A DNA stretch of 64,000 nt from Dyadobacter sp. CY345 (GTDB lineage: Bacteria; Bacteroidota; Bacteroidia; Cytophagales; Spirosomataceae): assembly GCF_021502725.1 (NCBI RefSeq), contig NZ_JAKFFS010000002.1, positions 372,001 to 436,000 of the forward strand, read 5' to 3'. A model generated the notes under the pieces. It saw only the letters and a program-made list of their open reading frames with translations. It did no database searches and was not told the DNA's origin. Positions 27,872 to 37,924 of the stretch are shown in pieces; position 1 is the first letter of the stretch; each line of letters begins with the position of its first letter. A program made the position numbers and the translations under genes.

Positions 27872-27894
27872 ATAAGTTTAAGGTTCATCATTGG

Positions 27895-27928
27895 GGAGAG
27901 TCGGGAAACTGGCTCTCCTTTTTTTATT
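27895..27928 (+). terminator. Rho-independent terminator of metH
   Basis: ggagagtc (27895-27902) pairs with ggctctcc (27911-27918, one G-U), followed by a run of T. Confidence 0.8.
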
Positions 27929-28097
27929 TCATCAATCGTTACTTCGTAGATTTTCGTACGTATATATAAATCAGGTAATTATACTCTATTTTAGAAATAA
28001 TTTTATTTAAATATTTGTAACCAAATCGGAGTGTCGGAATACTGGCATAAGATTTTCGCAAAAAACAAAGAACCAGCACCTTTAACATTACCCAGCC

Positions 28098-28634
28098 ATG
28101 AAAAAGAATATAATTATTTTTATTTTCTTAATCTTAATTGCAACCTCATTCAAGTTAAGATCTAAAACGCCAGCAGGAATTCTAAATTCTGATTCGCGGG
28201 TTTTTATCGAACATGTATCCGATACCCAAACGGATAACAAAATTCCCGTACAAAATCTGGAAGAGCAGATCAGAACCATGGAAATGAAGGAAAATGAGGC
28301 TTTAAGGAATTTGGATACGACAACTTTATACGGAATGTGGTCGCCTGATCTGGTTGTAAATACTTCTGAAAACAAAATTCAGACCTTAGCCGATTTAAAA
28401 ACTAAATTAAGTAATTCCCAGGTGAGGGAAATCCAGGGAGAACGGGTTATTGAAAAAATATCCATAACTGAAAATGTCGCTGTGGTAATGGGGCATGAGA
28501 TCAGAAAAGTTTCACCAGAAACGAAGGTAACTTCCATCAGCAGATTTACCAATATGTGGCTGAAAGATGCAGATGGCTGGAAATTGACTGCACGCCAGAC
28601 GACTGTTATTGATGCAGTTAAACCAAAACCATAA
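28098..28634 (+). CDS. Secreted NTF2-like (DUF4440/SnoaL-like) protein
   Basis: 178 residues. A hydrophobic N-terminus (MKKNIIIFIFLILIATSFKL) looks like a signal peptide or anchor. From about residue 50 the sequence has the NTF2-like cone fold pattern: LEEQIRTMEMKENEALRNLD, LYGMWSPDLVVNTSEN, then VREIQGERVIEKISITENVA, MGHEIRKV and RFTNMWLKDADGWKLTARQ. The final W-x-x-x-DGWK-L-x-x-RQ strand is typical of DUF4440. The fold is shared by enzymes and binding proteins; no specific function can be given. Confidence 0.75.
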   Translation: MKKNIIIFIFLILIATSFKLRSKTPAGILNSDSRVFIEHVSDTQTDNKIPVQNLEEQIRTMEMKENEALRNLDTTTLYGMWSPDLVVNTSENKIQTLADLKTKLSNSQVREIQGERVIEKISITENVAVVMGHEIRKVSPETKVTSISRFTNMWLKDADGWKLTARQTTVIDAVKPKP

Positions 28635-28811
28635 TCATCAAGAATTTTACACTTAGTACCAACCGCTAAATAACTATTAGATATTAGGCGAAAAATTTAT
28701 TGTTTAACAATGATCCGGCGGCGGATCAATATCTTATTTTGTGATACCTGTAACTTCCAATAGATTTGTTTGTTATTTTGCACCTTGGTTTGATGATAAC
28801 AAATTATTTTC

Positions 28812-30050
28812 ATGGAAAGATTTACTGGTCTGTTTGGTATTGTATTGATTTTGGGTATTGCCTACGCAATGTCAAACAATCGTAAAGCAATTAATTATCG
28901 TACGGTTGGAGTCGGGCTGGCTATTCAGTTTGGGCTGGCAGTATTCATCCTGCGGACAGACACAGGGCAGGCCATTTTTCAATGGCTGGGTGCAAAGGTT
29001 CAAAAATTACTTTCTTTTTCTGATAAGGGTGCTGATTTCGTATTCGGTACGCTGGTTCGTCCGGAACTGATGGCGAAAGCTTTCGGACCCGGAAATGATT
29101 TTGTTTTCTTTTTTAAGGTTATTCCAACCATAATTTTCGTAGCTGTTCTGGTTAACATGCTTTACCATTTGGGTATTATGCAACGCGTAGTTTCCATTAT
29201 GGCAAGAGGCGTATACTGGTTGATGGGTGTCAGCGGAGCGGAAGCTGTTTCTAATGTTGCGAGTACGTTTGTGGGCCAGGTTGAGGCTCAAATTATGATT
29301 AAGCCTTATTTGAAAAATATGACCAATTCGGAACTTCTTGCGTCGATGACAGGAAGTTTTGCCTGTATTGCCGGAGGTGTTATGGCGGTATATATTTCAC
29401 TTGGTGTTCCTGCGCCTTACTTAATCGCGGCAAGTTTAATGGCGGCTCCGGGTGCGCTTGTTATCTCAAAAATCGTTTTTCCGGAAACTGAAACTTCCAA
29501 TACAAAAGGTGCTGTAAAACTTGAAATTCAAAAATCACACGCGAATTTGCTTGATGCAATCGCTGCCGGAGCAGGCGAAGGACTGAAAGTTGGGTTCAAT
29601 GTTATCGCGATGTTGATCGGGTTCATTGCACTCGTTGCACTGCTGGATTATTTGTTGGGCCTGATCGGAGGTATCTTTGCCTTTCCTCAACTAAGTTTCA
29701 ATTTTGTTTTGGGAAAAATATTTTCTGTTTTTGCATGGGCCATGGGTGTGCCCGGGAAAGATATTGAAGCTGCGGGCTCACTAATGGGTACCAAAATGGT
29801 AATCAATGAATTTGTTGCATACCTCGATTTGGTAAAAATGAAGGATACCTTGGATCAGAAAACCATCGTGATCACAAGTTTTGCACTTTGTGGTTTTGCC
29901 AATTTCAGTTCGATCGCGATTCAGGTGGGCGGAATAGGAGAATTGGCTCCATCGCGCCGTGCGGATTTGGCGCGTCTGGGTTTTAAGGCTTTGATTTGCG
30001 GAACTTTGGCGAGTTATATGTCTGCTACTTTGGCTGGACTGTTGCTTTGA
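28812..30050 (+). CDS. Concentrative nucleoside transporter (CNT/NupC family)
   Basis: 412 residues, 8-10 predicted membrane helices, the bacterial CNT length. It imports nucleosides with H+ or Na+. Family marks: FFKVIPTIIFVAVLVNMLYH near residue 97, the GVSGAEAVSNVASTFVGQVE substrate/sodium-binding region near 139, MTGSFACIAGGVMAVYISLG near 179, and NEFVAYLDL with SFALCGFANFSSIAIQVGGI near 332-374. An ATG start lies after an AT-rich leader. A terminator follows. It stands alone, so the specific nucleoside is unknown. Confidence 0.95.
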   Translation: MERFTGLFGIVLILGIAYAMSNNRKAINYRTVGVGLAIQFGLAVFILRTDTGQAIFQWLGAKVQKLLSFSDKGADFVFGTLVRPELMAKAFGPGNDFVFFFKVIPTIIFVAVLVNMLYHLGIMQRVVSIMARGVYWLMGVSGAEAVSNVASTFVGQVEAQIMIKPYLKNMTNSELLASMTGSFACIAGGVMAVYISLGVPAPYLIAASLMAAPGALVISKIVFPETETSNTKGAVKLEIQKSHANLLDAIAAGAGEGLKVGFNVIAMLIGFIALVALLDYLLGLIGGIFAFPQLSFNFVLGKIFSVFAWAMGVPGKDIEAAGSLMGTKMVINEFVAYLDLVKMKDTLDQKTIVITSFALCGFANFSSIAIQVGGIGELAPSRRADLARLGFKALICGTLASYMSATLAGLLL

Positions 30051-30078
30051 TAAAAAAATAGATTAAATTATATTAAAG

Positions 30079-30109
30079 AGAAGTCAGCTCCAAAAAGTTG
30101 ACTTCTTTT
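30079..30109 (+). terminator. Terminator after the nucleoside transporter gene
   Basis: agaagtca (30079-30086) pairs with tgacttct (30099-30106), then ttt. Confidence 0.65.
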
Positions 30110-30180
30110 GCTTTCGAGGTTGGCTGGCATGAATCTTTTTGGTTTCTTACAGCGAAATCAAATGCTCCTTTAACACACAT

Positions 30181-31101
30181 ATGATGAAACAAATCAAATT
30201 CGCCTTCCATCTATTGTCCGAAAGTTTTAGTGAATTTATGAATGACAACGGGCTTAAATTAAGTGCCGCTTTGTCTTATTATACAGTATTTTCACTGGCG
30301 CCGATGTTGCTGGTAATCATTTCAATTTTTAGTTTATTCTTTGGAAGGGACGCAATTCAGGGAGAATTGTTTGGGCAGATACGCGGATTAGTGGGCGATA
30401 ATGCCGCCGCACAATTACAGGAAATCCTGAAAAATGCAGAAGTTTCTAACAAATCCGGCCTCGCGGCGGGCATAGGCATTGCAACATTACTTATCGGTGC
30501 CACCGGGGTTTTTGCTGAGATTCAGGATTCTATAAATTTTATATGGTCCATAAAAGCAAAGCCTAAAAAGGGCTGGCTGCAATACTTAAAAAACCGCCTG
30601 CTTTCATTTTCAATAATCCTTACGCTGGGTTTTCTTCTTCTGGTTTCTCTTGGCGTTAATGCGATGGTGGATTTACTGAGCGCACAGCTTTCACAATATT
30701 TTTCCGAAGCTTCCGTGATCCTGTTTTATATCATAAACTTGGCGATTGTTCTGGCGATCATAACAGCCCTTTTCACGGTGATTTTTAAAGTACTTCCGGA
30801 CGGATACTTGCGCTGGAAAGAATGTCTGGTGGGCGCCGGTTTTACAGCAACTTTGTTTCTGATCGGTAAATTTGTGATTACCTTCTATATCGGAAAGGCG
30901 GACCTTGGTGCAACCTATGGCACGTCTGCGTCCATCGTGATATTGCTGACCTGGGTTTATTACTCCTCGATTATACTTTATTTCGGTGCCGAATTCACAA
31001 AGGTATATGCCAAATTGGATGGGGTAGAAATCGCTCCAAATCAACATGCCGTACTTATCGTGCGAAAAGAAATTGATCAGGAAACCGGAAAAGTTGTTTA
31101 A
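30181..31101 (+). CDS. YihY/BrkB family membrane protein
   Basis: 306 residues from the ATG at 30181 (MMKQIKFAFHLL); a TTG at 30139 in frame is less likely. Six hydrophobic segments; conserved family stretches are LSAALSYYTVFSLAPMLLVI near residue 25, IGATGVFAEIQDSINFIW near 105 and GASIVILLTWVYYSSIILYF-like TSASIVILLTWVYYSSIILY near 250. YihY was once called ribonuclease BN but is now regarded as an uncharacterised inner-membrane protein. A bidirectional terminator separates it from sppA. Confidence 0.9.
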   Translation: MMKQIKFAFHLLSESFSEFMNDNGLKLSAALSYYTVFSLAPMLLVIISIFSLFFGRDAIQGELFGQIRGLVGDNAAAQLQEILKNAEVSNKSGLAAGIGIATLLIGATGVFAEIQDSINFIWSIKAKPKKGWLQYLKNRLLSFSIILTLGFLLLVSLGVNAMVDLLSAQLSQYFSEASVILFYIINLAIVLAIITALFTVIFKVLPDGYLRWKECLVGAGFTATLFLIGKFVITFYIGKADLGATYGTSASIVILLTWVYYSSIILYFGAEFTKVYAKLDGVEIAPNQHAVLIVRKEIDQETGKVV

Positions 31102-31124
31102 GTTTTGTTGAGCAAATGGCATAT

Positions 31125-31160
31125 AAAAATCCCTGACCGCACCAGCGATCAGGGATTTTT
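31125..31160. terminator. Bidirectional terminator between the yihY-like gene and sppA
   Basis: aaaaatccctga (31125-31136) and tcagggattttt (31149-31160) form a perfect 12-bp stem with A and T tracts at the ends, between convergent genes. Confidence 0.9.
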
Positions 31161-31176
31161 ATTGTTTACTGCTATA

Positions 31177-32943
31177 CTATCTGATAACTAATTCAAAAGG
31201 CATTCTTGTTTGCGTACCGCCCATGTTCATTAGTTTTTTGTACATTTTAACGTAAGAAGAAAGATCTCCAAGATTTTTGTCCATCACTTTTTCCTCTGAA
31301 TCATCCATCATTTTTGAAAGTAATTCTTCGAAAGGCTTTTTCTTTTCAGGATAATAACGAACGCGATAATCGCCGTCTTTTAATTTTGCAGCTTTTGCCG
31401 CTACTTTAATGGCATCATCAACGCCCCCAAGTTCGTCAACCAATCCGTTTGCTTTCGCTTCGACGCCAGACCAAACGCGGCCCTGCGCCAGACTTCTCAG
31501 TTTTTCCACAGGCATTTTTCTACCAGCTGCTGCTTTTGCAGTGAATTTCTCATAACCTTCATTAACACTTTTCTGAATCATCGATTTTTCAAATTCAGTC
31601 ATATCACGTGTTGCTGTTGGCCAGTCTGCATGTTCGCTGGTTTTTACCGCGTCAAAAGTAACGCCCAGCTTATTATTCATGAAATCTTTCACATTGAAGA
31701 TCAGTCCGAAAATTCCGATTGAACCTGTGATCGTATTTGGCTGTGCAATAATTTTATCACAACCCATCGCCATGTAATATCCGCCTGAAGCAGCAACATC
31801 AGACATGGAAGCAATGACAGGTTTTTTCTTTGCCGTAAGCTGAATTTCTCTCCACATCACATCCGAAGCAAGTGCGCTTCCGCCCGGAGAATTGATACGG
31901 ATTACAATAGCTTTGATTTTATCATTATCACGGATTTTTTTCAGCTCTTTTACGAAATCATCAGAACCAATCGATTCGCTGCTTCCTTCACCTGAGTTGA
32001 TTTCCCCTTCGGCAACCAAAACGGCCACACGGTTATTGAAATCGCCTTCCTCCGGCGTCGCATCAGATTTCATGTATTTATCAACGCCGACATAGGAGAT
32101 GTTTTTATCCGCATCGATACTTATATCTTTCTTGATAACTGTTTCAAATTCATCCCAGTATCCAAGATTTGTAACCAGTTTGTTTTTCAGTGCAGCTTCC
32201 GGATTTTCTATTGTAAGTGAATCCGCAAAATTTTTCAGCCTGTCAACAGACACACCGCGGGACGCTGAAACGTTTTTCAAAAAATTACCATAAATCGCTC
32301 CGATCAGTTCGGCAGACTGCTTTTTGCTGGAATCGCTCATATTTTCACGCGAGAACATTTCGATAGCGCTTTTAAACGAACCTACACGGAAAACTTCCGG
32401 TTTGATTTCCAGTTTGTCAAATGTGCCCTTGTAAAAACTATATTCAGCTGACATACCGTTCCATTCCATAGCACCAGCCGGGTTCAGATAAATCTTATCC
32501 GCAACAGACGCCAGATAGTATCCTTTTTCAGAGTAAGATTCGCCGTAAGCAACGACAAACTTTTTAGATTTTTTGAATTCTAAAAGCTGGTTTCTGATCT
32601 CTTCCAGTGTAGCCCATCCAGCTGCCGGTCCTTCTGCTTTAAGATAAACACCTTTAATTTTGCTATCCTTCTGAGCGCTTTTCAATGCGTCAATGATATC
32701 TTTCAAACCGGTCACGTTCTCATTTCCGGAAAATGGGCCGCCGATTTCTGCCAGTGGATTTTCAACGCCGATTTCCTGTATTGGTTTATTGAGGTCAAGT
32801 TTAAGAACCGACTTATCTTCAACTACTACTTTCTCTTCCGAGGAAAGCTTCGAGCCAATGCCGACGACTATGAATATTGATAAAACGAAGAAGGCAAAAA
32901 TGCCAACAAGTGTGGCGAGGACATATTTAAAAAACTGTAACAT
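31177..32943 (-). CDS. sppA: Signal peptide peptidase SppA, 67K type
   Basis: 588 residues from the ATG at 32943 (MLQFFKYVLATLVG); a GTG 30 bp upstream is also in frame. It is a membrane-bound Ser/Lys protease that degrades cleaved signal peptides. An N-terminal transmembrane segment is followed by two tandem S49 domains. The Lys general base is in YGESYSEKGYYLAS (about 192) and the Ser nucleophile in INSPGGSALASDVMW (about 360). Size matches the double-domain E. coli type (618). Ends in a charged tail. A -7 box lies 45 bp upstream. Confidence 0.95.
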   Translation of the reverse strand: MLQFFKYVLATLVGIFAFFVLSIFIVVGIGSKLSSEEKVVVEDKSVLKLDLNKPIQEIGVENPLAEIGGPFSGNENVTGLKDIIDALKSAQKDSKIKGVYLKAEGPAAGWATLEEIRNQLLEFKKSKKFVVAYGESYSEKGYYLASVADKIYLNPAGAMEWNGMSAEYSFYKGTFDKLEIKPEVFRVGSFKSAIEMFSRENMSDSSKKQSAELIGAIYGNFLKNVSASRGVSVDRLKNFADSLTIENPEAALKNKLVTNLGYWDEFETVIKKDISIDADKNISYVGVDKYMKSDATPEEGDFNNRVAVLVAEGEINSGEGSSESIGSDDFVKELKKIRDNDKIKAIVIRINSPGGSALASDVMWREIQLTAKKKPVIASMSDVAASGGYYMAMGCDKIIAQPNTITGSIGIFGLIFNVKDFMNNKLGVTFDAVKTSEHADWPTATRDMTEFEKSMIQKSVNEGYEKFTAKAAAGRKMPVEKLRSLAQGRVWSGVEAKANGLVDELGGVDDAIKVAAKAAKLKDGDYRVRYYPEKKKPFEELLSKMMDDSEEKVMDKNLGDLSSYVKMYKKLMNMGGTQTRMPFELVIR

Positions 32944-32987
32944 ACCGATATATAGCAATGATTTTTGATTCACAGATATTGATTCAA

Positions 32988-32995
32988 CAAAATTA
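32988..32995 (-). promoter_or_regulatory. Candidate -7 box of sppA
   Basis: Minus-strand taattttg is a full match to TAnnTTTG; no clear -33 element. Confidence 0.4.
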
Positions 32996-33151
32996 ACTAT
33001 TTATTATGCCAGATATGGTATGAAATAATGTTCGAAGGTAATTTTAGTTAAATGAGTGGTAAAATTTCTATGTCAGCTATTTTTATATTTATTTACTGGC
33101 TATCCCTACATTCCCTTTATCAGATTTTTTAATTTTGGAGAAAATATTACA

Positions 33152-33658
33152 ATGAAAAAAACATTGATACTTGTGCGCCATGCCGCAGCCGAAGACCAGA
33201 AATTAATGGTTCGGGATTTTGAGAGAGAGTTGTTGGGAAAAGGCAAAACGGATGCGTCTGCGATGGGCAGATGGTTGGCAGGAAAAGGTATCAGTCCTGA
33301 TTATTTCGTGTCCAGCCCGGCTGCGCGAGCGTATCAAACGGCCGTGATCATGGGCGATCAGTTGCATTTTCAGGCAGCAGATATTGTTAAGGTTGACGTT
33401 TTATATGATGGCGGGCCGCGGGGATATCTTGGAGCCGTAAATGCCTTGCCGGAGACTAGTAATGTGGTTGCGCTTTTTGGTCATAATCCTGATATTACCT
33501 ATTTCAGCGAATATCTGTCGGGAAAAGATCTAGATTCCATGTCAAAATGCAGCCTTGTGATTGTTGAATTTGAAAACCAGGAATGGGCTGAGGTTTCTGC
33601 CAAGACTGGCAAATTTATTTTATATCAAACACCGAAAGAATTGCGGGATTTAAATTAG
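33152..33658 (+). CDS. SixA-like histidine phosphatase
   Basis: 168 residues from the ATG at 33152 (MKKTLILVRHAAAEDQ), preferred over a GTG at 33056 because the conserved domain starts here. It is a member of the histidine phosphatase superfamily, branch 1. The phospho-His motif is LVRHAAAE, the SSPAARAYQTA block is near residue 53 and the second catalytic His is in LFGHNPDI near 110. SixA in E. coli dephosphorylates phospho-His proteins such as NPr or ArcB. Its stop overlaps the next gene's region by 2 bp, so the two are co-transcribed. Confidence 0.9.
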   Translation: MKKTLILVRHAAAEDQKLMVRDFERELLGKGKTDASAMGRWLAGKGISPDYFVSSPAARAYQTAVIMGDQLHFQAADIVKVDVLYDGGPRGYLGAVNALPETSNVVALFGHNPDITYFSEYLSGKDLDSMSKCSLVIVEFENQEWAEVSAKTGKFILYQTPKELRDLN

Positions 33659-33660
33659 TG

Positions 33661-33867
33661 ATGGAAGAAAAACCAAACAGGAACCGCCGGATTTTTATCA
33701 TTGTATTTATACTTTTTGTTTCAATCTTCGTCTATATCAGTTATGATATGGCGAGCAGGACGACGGCGCCATGGAATAAACCAAAACAATTGGAACGGGC
33801 TCTGCCGATCAATGCGCCCGAGACTGATACGCTTGGTCTGGATTCGATGTTGAGGGAAGTTAAGTAA
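33661..33867 (+). CDS. Small single-pass membrane protein, function unknown
   Basis: 68 residues, starting 2 bp after the SixA stop. A charged start (MEEKPNRNRR) is followed by one membrane helix (IFIIVFILFVSIFVYIS) and a Pro- and acid-rich tail (RALPINAPETDTLGLDSML). It is probably co-translated with the SixA-like gene, but no family was recognised. The position next to SixA is the only clue. Confidence 0.65.
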   Translation: MEEKPNRNRRIFIIVFILFVSIFVYISYDMASRTTAPWNKPKQLERALPINAPETDTLGLDSMLREVK

Positions 33868-33878
33868 CCAGAAATTTA

Positions 33879-34775
33879 TTATTTTCTCGGGTGAAATTCA
33901 GTGATTATTTGTCTCAGATAATCCCGGTCCAGGTGCGTATATATTTCAGTGGTAGTAATCGACTCATGGCCTAGCATTTCCTGAACAGCACGTAAACTTG
34001 CGCCTCCTTCAATAAGATGGGTCGCGAAAGAATGACGGAAGGTATGCGGACTGACGTTTTTAGCGATACCGGCTCTTTCTGCTGCGTCTTTTATAATCAG
34101 GAAAACCATTACCCTGGAAAGTTGTCCACCCCGACGGTTCAGAAATACGATGTCTTCACTTTCTTTTTTTACTACAACTTCGCTGCGGACATGTTCCATA
34201 TAGAGCTGCGTATATTTAATCGCTTCTTTCCCTATCGGAACCAGCCTGACTTTGTCTCCTTTTCCTAAAATTTGAATGAAGCCGATGTCGAAATGACATA
34301 AGGTTAATTGCAGGCCAACGAGCTCAGAAACGCGCAAGCCGGAGCTATACAGAACCTCAATGATAGCCCGATTTCGAGTTCCTTCCGGTGTGGAATGGTC
34401 GATTGATTGCAAAATAAGCTCTATTTCTTCATACGAAAGCACGTCTGGGAGTTTACGCGGCAGACGTGGCGCTTCAATTAATTCTGTCGGATCTTCTGTG
34501 ATTTCATTTTCCAGTATCAGATATTTATAAAACGCTTTGATACCCGAAAGCATCCTGGCCTGGGTATGTGCTGACAGCCCCAGTTCAGATAAATATTTCA
34601 GAAATGCAAGTAAATGTTCTTCTTTGATATCAACCGGCGATAGGTTTATTGCGGCTAATTCAAGATATTCAGCAAGTTTTTCTGTGTCGCGAATGTAAGC
34701 CTGCACAGAATTGTCGGAAAATGACCTTTCCAGCCGCAGGTAATTTTTAAAATGTTTGATGTAGCTTTGCCACAT
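33879..34775 (-). CDS. xerD: Site-specific tyrosine recombinase, XerD type
   Basis: 298 residues, the XerC/D length. It resolves chromosome dimers at dif with FtsK. The N-terminal SAM-like core-binding domain (1-90) is followed by the catalytic domain. Catalytic residues: Arg in [12 protein letters not shown] (about 150), Lys in [13 protein letters not shown] (about 175), His-x-x-Arg in [12 protein letters not shown] (about 243), His in [15 protein letters not shown] (about 268) and Tyr in the same segment. No mobile-element genes are nearby, so a housekeeping role is likely. It may be XerC; only a tree could tell. Confidence 0.9.
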   Translation of the reverse strand: MWQSYIKHFKNYLRLERSFSDNSVQAYIRDTEKLAEYLELAAINLSPVDIKEEHLLAFLKYLSELGLSAHTQARMLSGIKAFYKYLILENEITEDPTELIEAPRLPRKLPDVLSYEEIELILQSIDHSTPEGTRNRAIIEVLYSSGLRVSELVGLQLTLCHFDIGFIQILGKGDKVRLVPIGKEAIKYTQLYMEHVRSEVVVKKESEDIVFLNRRGGQLSRVMVFLIIKDAAERAGIAKNVSPHTFRHSFATHLIEGGASLRAVQEMLGHESITTTEIYTHLDRDYLRQIITEFHPRK

Positions 34776-34860
34776 AGTTGTCGTGAATAATTCCCTGGTG
34801 AGTGAATGTTTTAATTCACAAATTGTTTAATCTGTAAATGTAAGGCCCGAATCCTGTTGT

Positions 34861-35277
34861 ATGAAAAAAATATTAATTCTTAACGGTCCGAATCTTAATC
34901 TTTTGGGTACGCGGGAACCAACTGTTTATGGAAAACAGACTTTTGAAGACTATTTTAAGACGTTAAAAAACGAATTTCCCAAAGTACAGCTGCATTATTA
35001 CCAGTCCAACCACGAAGGCGATTTAATTGACAAGATCCATGAAGTAGGTTTTTCTTTTGATGGAATTATTGTGAATGCGGGTGGCTACTCTCATACTTCG
35101 GTTGCCCTGGCAGATGCATTATCAGCTGTGACCACGCCGGCTGTGGAAGTGCATATTTCCAACATTCATGCCCGGGAAAAATTTCGTCACCACAGTTTTC
35201 TGACAGACCGATGCAAAGGAATGATCTGCGGTTTGGGGTTAAAAGGTTATGAAATGGCTGTTAGGTATTTCCTATAA
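34861..35277 (+). CDS. aroQ: 3-dehydroquinate dehydratase, type II
   Basis: 138 residues. It catalyses the third shikimate-pathway step, 3-dehydroquinate to 3-dehydroshikimate, as a dodecamer. The signature is ILNGPNLNLLGTREPTVYG (2-20, Tyr general base) and the active-site IVNAGGYSHTSVALADAL (near 75) and EVHISNIHAREKFRHHSF (near 100). It ends 2 bp from the end of the minus-strand M14 peptidase. Starts at an ATG after the divergent xerD promoter region. Confidence 0.97.
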   Translation: MKKILILNGPNLNLLGTREPTVYGKQTFEDYFKTLKNEFPKVQLHYYQSNHEGDLIDKIHEVGFSFDGIIVNAGGYSHTSVALADALSAVTTPAVEVHISNIHAREKFRHHSFLTDRCKGMICGLGLKGYEMAVRYFL

Positions 35278-35279
35278 AT

Positions 35280-37769
35280 TTATCGGAAAACAGCATTGCT
35301 GAAAAGTATTTTGCCATTGTATAACATTCCGCGGAAAAGCGGGTCGTCCATCAGGTAGGTGACCTGCCCCTGGCCCATTTGCTGTACGCCAATTATCAGT
35401 GTATTTTTTAACTTTTCAGTCGCCTTGTTTCCTACAAAACCAGCCTTGTAACCAGTTTCTGAAAGATAACCGACGTTCCATCCTTCCGTCAGATAATCTA
35501 TACCGTAAGCGTTTCTGACGATGCTGAAATATTCTTTTCCGCAACCAAAAGCGAGCGGGTGGGAGGTATCCATCGTAACCTGATACATGCTTCCCGGCGA
35601 CGCATAACTGCTCTCATCACGTTCCTTATTCCCGAATTTTTTAAACAAATCTGTATTCTTTTTAGGACTTGAAATTTTTCTGGAAATATCAAAACCTGGT
35701 TTGTTCAGAAAAGCTTCGTTTGCATTTTCCATAACGATAAGTCTTCCGCCTTTTTTAATCCATTCCTGCAAAGTGGTAAGCAATTTGTCGTTCAGAACAC
35801 CAGAATAATTTCCATCTGGTAAAATCAGCACATCAACCTGATCCCAGGGTAGTTGAGCGATCTTGCCAGGAGAAATCAAAGTCAGCGGATACTTAATCTG
35901 CTGTTCGAAAAAATGCCAGACAGCTCCCATAGAAGTTGTCGAAATTCCTTCGCCATAAAGCGTCACGATTTTTGGCGGTGTTATTGAAACCACTTCATCA
36001 GAGCCATAATCGACGCCCGAGGTTACTGAACCAGTCGATGTTGGAAATAATTTCACATGATTTTTAGTAGCAAGCGCAGTAACCAAACTGTCAAAATTGG
36101 ACAGATTATTTCCTTTTTGCGTAATGATAAGAGTGCCAGCTTCGAAGGAATTTTTGTTTGCTTCAAACGCAACATTGGAAGTACGGACCAGGATTTTTCT
36201 TTTTAATAATTCAGAAAGAAAAACAGCGTCACCCACGCTGTTCCACCTTGCCAGATAGGCATAAGGTTTTATAGCAGAGATTTTATTTTCATTTTTTTCA
36301 GGCTGATAGGCAGCAGGTGTCAGTTTTTCCTTTAAACCATACGCTTTCAAACCGTACAAATAGGAGAGTCCCCAGCTGGTGATGTCATAAGTAATCGAGT
36401 CTTCAAGAACCGGTTGCGCTTCAAAAAGTATTTTAAGTAAATTCGATTTTGGCTGATAAGCACTGATCAGCAGATCGTTCGTTTCCGCTTTAAAATTTTG
36501 TTCCGACTGGTTTGTCAGGTCAGTGCCTTTTAGTGCCAGATTTTTTCCTGCAATCCCGTATTCAAAACCTTGTTTGGTCAGCCATTCACCAAACGCCCTC
36601 ACGCGTTCCTCATTTCCCTGAGATTTTATCAGGTACGTTTTATAATTGCCAATTGGTTTTTGGACCGCATTGTCATAAAAGCTGATAAACTCGCTGACAA
36701 TTTTTTCTTTCTGTGCAGAAATGGTTTCCAGCGTCGCAAGGCTCGTAATGTAATGATGTTCGATCCGGCTTTTCAGCGTCAAGGTATCGTTTTGGTCAGG
36801 ACGTGAAAGTGCCAAACCCGCGCGACCGCCGCCGCCTTGCTCGTAAGTGATCCCGATTGCGCCGTTGTAAGTTGGCCAGGTATCGCCATAACTCGGATAA
36901 AAAAGGTCGTAGTCCTTTTTGGAGAAATATGTCCAGTTTCTCTGGTCAAAGTATTTTCTGCAATTGGCTCCCAGAATTTCATTGAATTCTCTTTGCCATT
37001 TGGTGATATCCTGATGGTATGGCTTTGCAGCCGGCGGGAAATAATAACTCCGTGCGGAGCCCATTTCGTGAAAATCTGCGTGTAAATGCGGCATCCATTG
37101 ATTGTAAAAAGCGACACGTTCCTGTGTTTCTTTCTGCGTTTGCCATGCCCAGTCTCGGTTTAGATCAAATAGATAATGATTAAAACGTCCTCCCGGCCAG
37201 GGTTCGTCATGTTCCAATGCAAAAGGCGTCACATCGGGTATGGTATTCTGAACGCGGTTATACCAGGAAACATAGCGCTCACGGCCGTCAGGGTTGCTGC
37301 ATGGATCGAGAATGACAATTGTATTTTTTAAAACCTCCTGTGTTGCGCTATTGTTTTTGTTTAATAATTCATAAATCACTTTCATGGCCGTCTCCGAAGA
37401 AACCGCCTCGTTGCCGTGAATATTATAACCAAGCCAGGCGATCGCGGGCGTTTTTCCATCAGCATTGCCGGTGGCCAACTTTATGCTCTTTAAATGATTG
37501 CTGCGTATGTCGTCCAGACGGGCAAGATTTTCAGGGGACGCCACAATCGCGAACATCAATGGCCTGCCTTCGTAGGTGCTTCCGTACTGAACGAGTTTTA
37601 CGCGATCCGGATTTTGGGCGGCAATCGTTTTATAATAATCCAGGATCTGGTGGTGGAAAGTAAATTTATTGCCCAGCGGATAACCCAGAAATTGCTCAGG
37701 CGTTTTGTTCTGGGCATTGACGTTAAGAATGACAAATGTGAGTACCAGGCCGTAAATATATCGGATCAT
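35280..37769 (-). CDS. Secreted M14 family zinc carboxypeptidase with C-terminal GATase-like domain
   Basis: 829 residues from the ATG at 37769, giving the signal peptide MIRYIYGLVLTFVILNVNAQ (cut after A-Q). A GTG further up is in frame but would give a non-secretory start. The M14 domain (about 30-380) has the zinc ligands in NIHGNEAVSSE (His-x-x-Glu) and HADFHEMG, the substrate-binding NPDGRERY and the catalytic Glu in ITYEQGGGG. The second half includes a class-I glutamine-amidotransferase-like region (VLILPDGNYSGVL, LQEWIKKGGRLIVMENAN near 670). Bacteroidota proteins of this layout are common in the periplasm. Substrate unknown. Confidence 0.88.
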   Translation of the reverse strand: MIRYIYGLVLTFVILNVNAQNKTPEQFLGYPLGNKFTFHHQILDYYKTIAAQNPDRVKLVQYGSTYEGRPLMFAIVASPENLARLDDIRSNHLKSIKLATGNADGKTPAIAWLGYNIHGNEAVSSETAMKVIYELLNKNNSATQEVLKNTIVILDPCSNPDGRERYVSWYNRVQNTIPDVTPFALEHDEPWPGGRFNHYLFDLNRDWAWQTQKETQERVAFYNQWMPHLHADFHEMGSARSYYFPPAAKPYHQDITKWQREFNEILGANCRKYFDQRNWTYFSKKDYDLFYPSYGDTWPTYNGAIGITYEQGGGGRAGLALSRPDQNDTLTLKSRIEHHYITSLATLETISAQKEKIVSEFISFYDNAVQKPIGNYKTYLIKSQGNEERVRAFGEWLTKQGFEYGIAGKNLALKGTDLTNQSEQNFKAETNDLLISAYQPKSNLLKILFEAQPVLEDSITYDITSWGLSYLYGLKAYGLKEKLTPAAYQPEKNENKISAIKPYAYLARWNSVGDAVFLSELLKRKILVRTSNVAFEANKNSFEAGTLIITQKGNNLSNFDSLVTALATKNHVKLFPTSTGSVTSGVDYGSDEVVSITPPKIVTLYGEGISTTSMGAVWHFFEQQIKYPLTLISPGKIAQLPWDQVDVLILPDGNYSGVLNDKLLTTLQEWIKKGGRLIVMENANEAFLNKPGFDISRKISSPKKNTDLFKKFGNKERDESSYASPGSMYQVTMDTSHPLAFGCGKEYFSIVRNAYGIDYLTEGWNVGYLSETGYKAGFVGNKATEKLKNTLIIGVQQMGQGQVTYLMDDPLFRGMLYNGKILFSNAVFR

Positions 37770-37924
37770 AAATGTGCTGAATGGGAGATTGGGATTTTGC
37801 CTGTCCAAATTTAAAAAGTTAAGTGAATTTAACACCAGGTAATAATAATGAAAAAAAAGTTTTCATTTTAAAACACTGATAATAAAGGAACTAAAAATTA
37901 TTTTAAAATTATTTTTATGTGACA

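Noticed and set aside
33879..34775. XerD-like recombinase as part of a mobile element
   Set aside because: No attachment sites, transposase or phage genes are near; neighbours are core genes.
37770..37835. GTG at 37835 as the start of the M14 peptidase
   Set aside because: It would put 22 non-hydrophobic residues before the signal peptide that begins at ATG 37769.
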